Positions 58,215 through 64,000 of a stretch of 64,000 nucleotides of DNA are shown piece by piece (the stretch's first letter is position 1; every line of letters begins with the position of its first letter). This stretch comes from Rhexocercosporidium sp. MPI-PUGE-AT-0058. Lineage: Eukaryota; Ascomycota; Leotiomycetes; Helotiales. Made by a program: the position numbers and the translations under genes. The notes under the pieces were generated by a model, which was not told the DNA's origin, did no database searches, and saw only the letters and a program-made list of their open reading frames with translations. The stretch covers positions 1,178,001-1,242,000 of the forward strand of contig JAGTJL010000015.1 in NCBI GenBank assembly GCA_020746875.1. The letters are read 5' to 3'.

Positions 58215-58985
58215 GCACTACTCTAGCAAGAAATCATACTTCCACTCCTCCTCCGGCACATCGCGATACTTGATACTTGTAGGATGTTTCCCTCTAGCAG
58301 GTAGTACTCTCTTGATGTGTAAATCTCCAATATTGAAGTCCTCGAACTTCTTCTCTTACTCAATTTTCCACCAGTACACTTACCTGAGCATGAGGATCCA
58401 TTGTCAGGAAGAATGGCAATGAATATCGCTCGGCTCCTGTTTTATTGCGAACTCTGTGTACAGCAGCGAGAAATCTTCTATTTGTTTGACGTTCGAGATA
58501 CTGTCCCACATTGCAGACAAGCGTGTTTGGGACAGCGGGGACTTGGATCCATTGACCAGTGGGAGTCAGTACTTCGAGGGCATCAAGCGAAGGAGTTTGG
58601 AGAACCAAAGTCAAATCTACGTCCACGTCAGTATTATGATTCAACTTTCAAATTCTTCTTCGGAAAGAGGGCCATACATGAAAAGTCTGCATGTGCGCCA
58701 AGTCCAATGTTCAGTTCATCCTTTTCCTTGTCTTCAGGCGGCTCAGGAGGATAATACAGTGCTCTCATTCCCGTAATTGGGAAGTTGAAAAAATATCCCT
58801 AAACTTTTCCTCGTCGAGTTTGAAACTGATAGCAAGCAAGAGAACCAGCTTCAAGGAAATAGGTAACACCTCGTTGTAATATCTGTACAGTCCTTCTCGG
58901 TACCAAGGAGCTGCGCTCGGCCAAATGTTTTGGGGTCGCTTTAGATTGCTTGGCGGGGCTTTTCCTGTCTTTTCAGTCAAACCCA
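58215..58985 (-). pseudogene. Truncated 2-oxoglutarate/Fe(II) dioxygenase pseudogene
   Basis: Only the C-terminal two-thirds is present. On the minus strand: LKRPQNIWPSAAPWYREGLYRYYNEVLP and ISFKLDEEKFRD, then a one-base shift in a T6 run (plus-strand A6 at 58788-58793), then NFPITGMRALYYPPEPPE, the iron site GAHADF, a possible intron (GTATGG..TAG), QTPSLDALEVLTPTGQWIQV, the second iron ligand AVHRVRN and the RYSLPFF site. The tail (KHPTSIKYRDVPEEEWKYDFL) follows after a gap that would need a 31-nt intron, too short to be normal. The N-terminal DIOX_N part is missing, because the sequence changes into the MFS remnant at about 58985. It resembles the intact oxygenase next door only in family; the two are not close copies. 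Confidence 0.8.
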
Positions 58986-59469
58986 GCTTACTGACGTACC
59001 AAGGCAATGCTCGTATTCGGAGCAATGTGTCTGACTACATGGAACATCCCCATGGGCTTGCGAATCGTATCCTACCTATTCGCAGGCACAGACGGTCCCC
59101 TCAGTCCGATTTACATGTCATGGGCCAACATCCTGTGCTCCAATGACATACAACTTTGAGCTTCGACGATTGCTATCATGAACTCGTGTGGCACTGCACT
59201 CACAAAAACCATCCAACAGTTCTTGTATCCTGTCACGGATGCACCAAAGTATAAGAAGGGATTCCCAGCTCGTCTGGGTTTCATTGGTGGGATGTGTATT
59301 TGTGGTCAGAGTGTTCGAACTCAGAGCATTGAAGAAACCAGTGCTTGGCGCCGAGCAAGATGGTAATTCTGAGAGTGCTGAGGAGGTTGCTGTTAAGGGG
59401 ACTAGAGTAGATCTCTCTGTAGTTGCGAAGGTGCGTATGGCTTTGAAGGGTGATTGTCAGAATAAATGA
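58986..59469 (+). pseudogene. C-terminal remnant of an MFS (allantoate/nicotinate-type) transporter
   Basis: The plus strand reads LVFGAMCLTTWNIPMGLRIVSY, LFAGTDGPLSPIYMSWANILCSND, then a TGA stop (about 59157) where relatives have an arginine codon. Next is AIMNSCGTALTKTIQQFLYPVTDAPKYKKGFPARLGFIGGM, and after a frame change VFVVRVFELRALKKPVLG with a charged tail and a stop at 59469. The APKY-KGF and WAN-(I/L)-CS words are typical of the anion:cation symporter family (Dal5/Tna1-like). The N-terminal ten helices are absent. CGA to TGA is a C-to-T change. It cannot make a functional transporter. Confidence 0.78.
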
Positions 59470-59519
59470 GCGCGATTTGTGCAAAAGGAGAGATATATAG
59501 ATAGCTTTGTTGAAAAATA

Positions 59520-60647
59520 CTAGTCCGTGGTATGCATTGATTTAACCCTCGATTGAACCCATTCTCTACACGAAATGGGCTCGTACTTTCTCGGATGCTC
59601 TTCGTCCACACAACTGTCCAACACTCCGCACGTTTCATTCAGATTGAAGCCGAAGAACATAGGCATTGAGATCCTTTCCTTCCCGCTCAAATTTCTCGCT
59701 CGATGTACAGTGCTGATGTACCGATCATTTGTAATCCTTTGCAGATAATCCCCAATATTGACGACGAATGTTTCTTCAATTGGAGCTGCATTGATCCACT
59801 CTCCTTCGCGATTGAGGACCTGCAAACCGCCGTTGGAGTCTTGCCAGAGGATGGTGAAAAGTTGGAAGTCTGTGTGGGAGCCAATACTGACTTGTTCTTC
59901 TGATCCTGAAGTTGAAGGCGGGATGGAGGGGTAATAGTTCAGTCCAACACCAGCATCGGGATATGCGATTTTCGAGTCTACGTACGTCTCTGGGAGGGAC
60001 AGTGCAAGACAGAAGGAGCGTGCGAGCAGTTTCGCTAGATTAAGTGTCTCTCTCCAGTAGTTAATGATATCTTCCTTAAGATTCGGCAGATTGGCCGTTT
60101 TCTCCCAGCAAAATTCGTTCGTTATAAGAGCTTCTCGGATATCTGCAGGGATTGTGTCGAGATTGCCAGGGACAGCTGGGTCGTAAGTTGGATTGTATCT
60201 GAATGAGAACGTCTCTCGCACATCAATCGATTCAGCTTGGTTGATGCGTTGAGTCCTGGGAGGTTTCCACCCGTTGAGACAAGATGACAGCTCAGAATTG
60301 ACTTTCTGCTTGATATCGCTTGGTTGGCTAAAGAATTCGAGTGATGAATCGTAGGCAGCCTTTATGATAGTTTGGGAGATTCCATGATTCTTGACGTAGA
60401 AAAAGCCATTGTTCGTTGCGGCTTCATGGATTTGACTTGCGACAGCGTTACGTTCATCGAATGAGCTACTGTAGATACCAGCAATATCGATCAGTGGAAT
60501 CTCATCGGCACGTGCATTTCGGAGAGGGGCATTTTTGATGTGTCGGTACACAGGGCCGTTAGCAGAATTTAATTGCAGCAATGTATGTTGCCTAGATGGA
60601 TCCGTTACAGCAGATTTGGAAACGCTTCTAGAGAAGTTACTTGACAT
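59520..60647 (-). CDS. 2-Oxoglutarate/Fe(II) dioxygenase, isopenicillin-N-synthase-like, 375 aa
   Basis: A single-exon gene. The DIOX_N domain starts at IPLIDIAGIYSSSFDERN (about residue 50), with GFFYVKNHGI near 81-90. The catalytic 2OG-FeII_Oxy domain holds the iron ligands His258, Asp260 (GSHTDF) and His315 (STVHRA), and the 2-oxoglutarate arginine Arg325 in the ERISMP motif. Length is as usual for the family (about 340-380). Such enzymes hydroxylate, desaturate or demethylate small molecules; the substrate cannot be predicted. There is no signal peptide, so it is cytosolic. It sits beside two broken genes (a related oxygenase and an MFS tail), hinting at a lost small gene set, but no core biosynthetic gene is present. 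Confidence 0.92.
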   Translation of the reverse strand: MSSNFSRSVSKSAVTDPSRQHTLLQLNSANGPVYRHIKNAPLRNARADEIPLIDIAGIYSSSFDERNAVASQIHEAATNNGFFYVKNHGISQTIIKAAYDSSLEFFSQPSDIKQKVNSELSSCLNGWKPPRTQRINQAESIDVRETFSFRYNPTYDPAVPGNLDTIPADIREALITNEFCWEKTANLPNLKEDIINYWRETLNLAKLLARSFCLALSLPETYVDSKIAYPDAGVGLNYYPSIPPSTSGSEEQVSIGSHTDFQLFTILWQDSNGGLQVLNREGEWINAAPIEETFVVNIGDYLQRITNDRYISTVHRARNLSGKERISMPMFFGFNLNETCGVLDSCVDEEHPRKYEPISCREWVQSRVKSMHTTD

Positions 60648-61198
60648 ACTGCTATAGACTAAGGAAGTATGTCTTGATCCGTAAGAAATTAATCAGAAGA
60701 GAGCGTAGGGATGTAAATATGTGAATGAAAGTGCAAGGCGAGTAAGTAAACATTGCTTGCAACTACCACGGTAATATTTTGGTGGAAAGAATAGATTTGA
60801 CAAGATGAATGTTCGAATCAGAACTAGATACTTGATCTGTTGAAGCAAAGATGGGGTACCAAGGCGGAGGAGCGACACGTGATCATGATGCATTCCACTC
60901 GTCAAGTGGATATGCCAAGAAGCTGTAGCGGCGCGACCGCTTCAGCTTCATCTTGGAATGTTTCTAGATCGAAAACTAACGTCCTGACTTTGTTTCTCAA
61001 TCATTACACCTCGAACCTAACTCCATACTCTGCCCACTCACTAATCCTGCATGTTTTCGCGGACGCGAAACGTCATATACAACATACTGCCTTCGTTCAT
61101 TTGCTTCATTCATGTAGTGATCTAGGCTTTGGATACATCCAGCTCTAAGAACTGAGGCTGCCCTGTTTGGTGCTTCTCATATCGAGGAATTGCGGACT
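60648..61198. other. Divergent promoter region
   Basis: 550 bases between the oxygenase and the HET gene, transcribed away from each other. No credible gene. Confidence 0.4.
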
Positions 61199-62986
61199 AT
61201 GGCCTCGGACACCCGAACCCCCCACTATCACCCGCTTGACGGAAGCGAGATTCGCTTGTTAGTTGTCCTCCCAGGGGTGAAAGCTGCGCCGATCCATTGC
61301 CAGCTCGTCTACACAGGTATCCAAAATGACCTATCTACAACAATAGGTCTGGATTTTCAAGCATTGTCCTACATGTGGGGTCCGATAGAACCTCAACAGT
61401 CAATACTCGTTGACAGGAAGGAGATATCTATCCGGCCAAACTTGTGGGCGGCACTCCAGGCTATTCGAGACACACGGAACACGACTACAGTCTGGGTAGA
61501 TGCCCTGTGTATCAATCAACAGGATGTTGCCGAGAGGAGTGAACATGTCAAATGGATGGGAGATATCTATAGAGCTGCACGCAAAGTTCTAGTGTGGCTA
61601 GGAGAGGCTGGAGAGGACAGTGATATGCTACTAGATTATCACTCTGAAAAAGTGGTTGAACAGAGGGGAGACATCAATGACGACAAGAAAGCAAGACTGA
61701 GAAAGGGTTTTGAAGCTTTGTGCTCCCGGCCTTACTGGAAGCGCGTATGGATTATCCAGGAAGTTCTCATAGCACGCGACTTGCAAATTCTATGCGGATC
61801 CCGACAAGTCCTCTGGAATCAGCTTTTCTGCTATCTTCTACAAGACCAGACTATAGAAACTCCAATCCTCGCCACATACTTCCAGTTACCAGATTATTCA
61901 GTACAATGGCCACCGGGGTACAGGATTGTACGTTTCCGAGGCTTCCGTGGCGGCGCAGTCCACCCGCTTACTCGCCTGTTCCGGCTCTGCCTTTATTGCA
62001 ACTCGCAATGTGAAGATATTCGAGACCGAATTTACGGACTCCTTGGAGTGACAAGTGATGGATTGGAAATTACACCCGACTACTCGAAAAGTGTTTCGCA
62101 GGTGTATATTTCCGTCTTCCGAGGATGTTTCGCAAGAGGACAATACTTCACTCGAACCTCCTCGCTTACTCGAGATTTACAGAAGCTTCTTGGAGATCCA
62201 TTGTGGGACCAGCATTCGGAATCGTTTCATAGAATTTCCATCATAGGAGATGAGTATGAGCTTGAAAACCCTACACGAGGCTTATTTTTGGTAAGAATTC
62301 GACTTGTTGCTACTGTAGAGTTTGTGAGCCCCGTCATGAATGAGTCGCATCTGAAAAGTGGTTTCGAGTTCCAATGGCATAATACTGGTAATGGCACATT
62401 CAAAAGCTGGTACAGCATTTTGACAGGGGCAAGAAGGAACCAAACGGTTCCCTGCAAGTTTCGAAAACTACCAACTCGCGTCCTACATCAGACGCAGGAG
62501 ATCGGAGGAAGATACTCGATAACATCGAAGACCAAAGGTATACCTCATTTCGAGTGTGTAAAAGGTTTTAGACAGCTCGAGAAGTCCACAGGCAGTTTTC
62601 GATTGTTTGCAACGAATAATAATGAGATGGGGATTGGCGCGTGCGAGGTCAGAACAGGGGACGTCATCTGCCGCATGGAAAATATGGAAGAATTCTCCAT
62701 TATTGTACGGCCCAAGAAGAGACTGACAGGGTACCACGACATTTATCTCGTTGGCAGGGCTCCCTTTTGCGATGCTATTCCTACCTGTGCTGCCCTTGAG
62801 CACCCGCAATGTAAGTTTTATCCTACAATACACCATCGGCCTTGGTGGCTGACAATCGAAAGTGCCAACAAACTTCACATGGAATCTGGATCTGAAGTCT
62901 CTTTTGCTTTTACTGAGATAACTTCCACAATTGATCGTATTTTGATGCAGAGAAAGTGTCCTTCCGCGTCCACGACCAAGGAGTGA
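61199..62986 (+). CDS. HET-domain (heterokaryon incompatibility) protein, 595 aa
   Basis: The first ATG is at 61199 (MASDTRTPHYHPLDGSEIRLLV). The HET domain covers about residues 45-205, with FQALSYMWGP, the VWVDALCINQQDVAERSEHVKWMGDIY core, VLVWLGEAGEDSD and PYWKRVWIIQEV. The C-terminal 350 residues have no recognised repeat: there are no WD, ankyrin or TPR motifs in the sequence read. It carries RLCLYCNSQCEDIRDRIYGLLGV, the usual end of the domain. HET proteins execute nonself recognition after hyphal fusion, in the cytosol, and some lead to cell death. The gene has no intron that I need to assume. It lies next to a broken HET relative, as is common in HET clusters. Confidence 0.88.
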   Translation: MASDTRTPHYHPLDGSEIRLLVVLPGVKAAPIHCQLVYTGIQNDLSTTIGLDFQALSYMWGPIEPQQSILVDRKEISIRPNLWAALQAIRDTRNTTTVWVDALCINQQDVAERSEHVKWMGDIYRAARKVLVWLGEAGEDSDMLLDYHSEKVVEQRGDINDDKKARLRKGFEALCSRPYWKRVWIIQEVLIARDLQILCGSRQVLWNQLFCYLLQDQTIETPILATYFQLPDYSVQWPPGYRIVRFRGFRGGAVHPLTRLFRLCLYCNSQCEDIRDRIYGLLGVTSDGLEITPDYSKSVSQVYISVFRGCFARGQYFTRTSSLTRDLQKLLGDPLWDQHSESFHRISIIGDEYELENPTRGLFLVRIRLVATVEFVSPVMNESHLKSGFEFQWHNTGNGTFKSWYSILTGARRNQTVPCKFRKLPTRVLHQTQEIGGRYSITSKTKGIPHFECVKGFRQLEKSTGSFRLFATNNNEMGIGACEVRTGDVICRMENMEEFSIIVRPKKRLTGYHDIYLVGRAPFCDAIPTCAALEHPQCKFYPTIHHRPWWLTIESANKLHMESGSEVSFAFTEITSTIDRILMQRKCPSASTTKE

Positions 62987-63332
62987 AAACCTTCGAGCCA
63001 CTTAGTCTGAACGAAAGGATTCTCGAGTGGAAGGGAGCGAAGACTACCGTTTCATGAATACAAACCCCTGACCATTGTGCCTTGCTGCTAATGCAAATCA
63101 AGGGAGTAGATCTCATGATTTTCCTTGATTGGGCGAAACCTTGAAGTTGGCGATAAGTGGAATGTGCAGGCGTGACCAGTCCCAGCCTCGTCGCCATCCC
63201 ATCTCTGTAATCTCACCCATCAAAATTAACCCTCATCGTGTCTCACAAGCCCAATAACTTCTCATGATGCATATCTAAGCATCGCTTTACACTCTGGACA
63301 ATGATTCGAGAACTCTCCGTCAGCTCCACATA
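62987..63332. other. Intergenic region
   Basis: 350 bases between the HET gene and the HET relic. No credible gene. Confidence 0.4.
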
Positions 63333-63720
63333 TTGTCGAACCCGCGCTCAGGTATTGGACGATTGAATTGTAGCCTCATCACCCGCTCGCCGAACGGAAC
63401 TTTCGTATTTCGAGCCCTCTCATATGTCTGGGGCGAGCCCGATGAATTTGGCTTCCAAATATGGATAAACAATATCCCAGAACCTGTTCGACGGGACCCT
63501 TTGTGTGCTATGCGCCCTCCGAGCAAATACAGCTTGGACGACATACCCGGGGCTTGGTCTCAGCCCTTCCCAAGAGCAATTGATCTGGATGGACGCTCTA
63601 TGCATCAGTTGAGATAATGTGGTAAAAAGAGATCATCAAGTAGATATGATGGGGGATATTTACAGAGATACAAACGAAGTCTACTCCTGGCTTGGGACGC
63701 TAAATGCGCTAGAATTGGCG
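63333..63720 (+). pseudogene. HET-domain pseudogene fragment
   Basis: The plus strand reads CSLITRSPNGTFVFRALSYVWGEPDEFGF, the usual HET-domain start. A frame change follows, then LSPSQEQLIWMDALCIS, a stop (TGA at 63610-63612) in the position of the conserved Gln after ALCIN/S, then KRDHQVDMMGDIYRDTNEVYSWLG. The domain core is thus present but broken twice. What follows to the window edge is not recognised. The locus may be a decayed duplicate, but it is clearly divergent from the intact neighbour. Confidence 0.8.
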
Positions 63721-64000
63721 GGATTTCATTTGGACTAACAGACAATGCCACCTCAGATTATCGATGTGCCTGCTTTTGACATACTCAATCAAGCCATTAC
63801 AGTCCCGAAGGAGATTCCCTTGATCATCGATCGAAGACCAGGACAGACTTGGGCCACACATATCGGATTTTTGCCCGAACGTAGCTCGAGTCGTTCTTTT
63901 TCCATTTTGCCACCGAATTTGTGCAGCTTACCACCTATGCAGCTGTTTATCGGAATTGCCTTTGTATCATTTATTAGGTCTTCCTAGCACGGCGTTTAAA
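63721..64000. other. Window end, unrecognised
   Basis: An 80-codon frame at 63745-63987 has no motif I know. It could be the decayed rest of the HET copy or the beginning of another gene cut by the window. Confidence 0.3.

Noticed and set aside
55776..63720. Secondary-metabolite gene cluster around the oxygenases, dehydrogenase and MFS remnant
   Set aside because: No polyketide synthase, peptide synthetase, terpene synthase or DMAT gene, and no local regulator. The genes are of mixed and broken families.
1..64000. tRNA or rRNA genes, CRISPR array
   Set aside because: A reading for B-box-like GGTTCRANNCC words gave only isolated hits (for example near 16465 and 34145) without matching A box or cloverleaf. 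CRISPR is not expected in a fungus and no spaced repeats are seen.

Overview
The window looks like nuclear DNA of a filamentous ascomycete (Pezizomycotina). The genes carry short introns (about 43-150 nt) with GT..AG ends and CTAAC/CTRAY-like branch points. They include fungal families such as HET-domain, Zn2Cys6, DUF3632, DUF1996 and YAT amino-acid permease proteins, intergenic gaps are long, and broken gene copies with stop codons are present. The mix (GH54 arabinofuranosidase, several HET loci, secreted proteins) would suit Leotiomycetes or a related class, but that placement is inference. I recognise no tRNA, rRNA, CRISPR array or complete transposon.

Layout. 0-10 kb: an orphan secreted protein, a GH54/CBM42 alpha-L-arabinofuranosidase, a small secreted cysteine-rich protein whose six-cysteine spacing matches the PAF/AFP antifungal proteins, and a DUF3632 protein. 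12-30 kb is a housekeeping block: the large NAD-specific glutamate dehydrogenase, kynureninase, a CCDC90/Fmp32-type mitochondrial inner-membrane protein, a bZIP transcription factor, and the Golgi tether subunit COG1, which reads with a one-base frameshift in a G run. 29.8-32.4 kb is decayed DNA: an inverted repeat and a HET-domain pseudogene. 33-42 kb: a GNAT acetyltransferase, a membrane-anchored sulfotransferase-like protein, a Zn2Cys6 regulator, a short-chain dehydrogenase, and a mucin-like single-pass membrane protein. 45-57.8 kb: a secreted DUF1996 protein, an amino-acid permease, two proteins of unknown role, a NADAR-fold protein, a single-cysteine Prx5-type peroxiredoxin and a second dehydrogenase. 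58-64 kb is a turnover zone: a 5'-truncated 2-oxoglutarate/Fe(II) oxygenase pseudogene abutting the tail of an MFS transporter pseudogene, an intact oxygenase, an intact HET gene, and a second broken HET gene at the edge.

Functionally this is ordinary chromosome arm, not one pathway. Glutamate dehydrogenase and kynureninase link to nitrogen and NAD metabolism. The AFP-like protein, arabinofuranosidase, DUF1996 protein and orphan secreted protein face the environment. The HET loci belong to nonself recognition. No polyketide or nonribosomal peptide synthase is seen, so a secondary-metabolite cluster is not supported.

Exon joins were worked out by hand. In every spliced gene reported as intact the exon lengths sum to a multiple of three, which is good internal support. 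Domain names rest on recognising family motifs; no database search was run.
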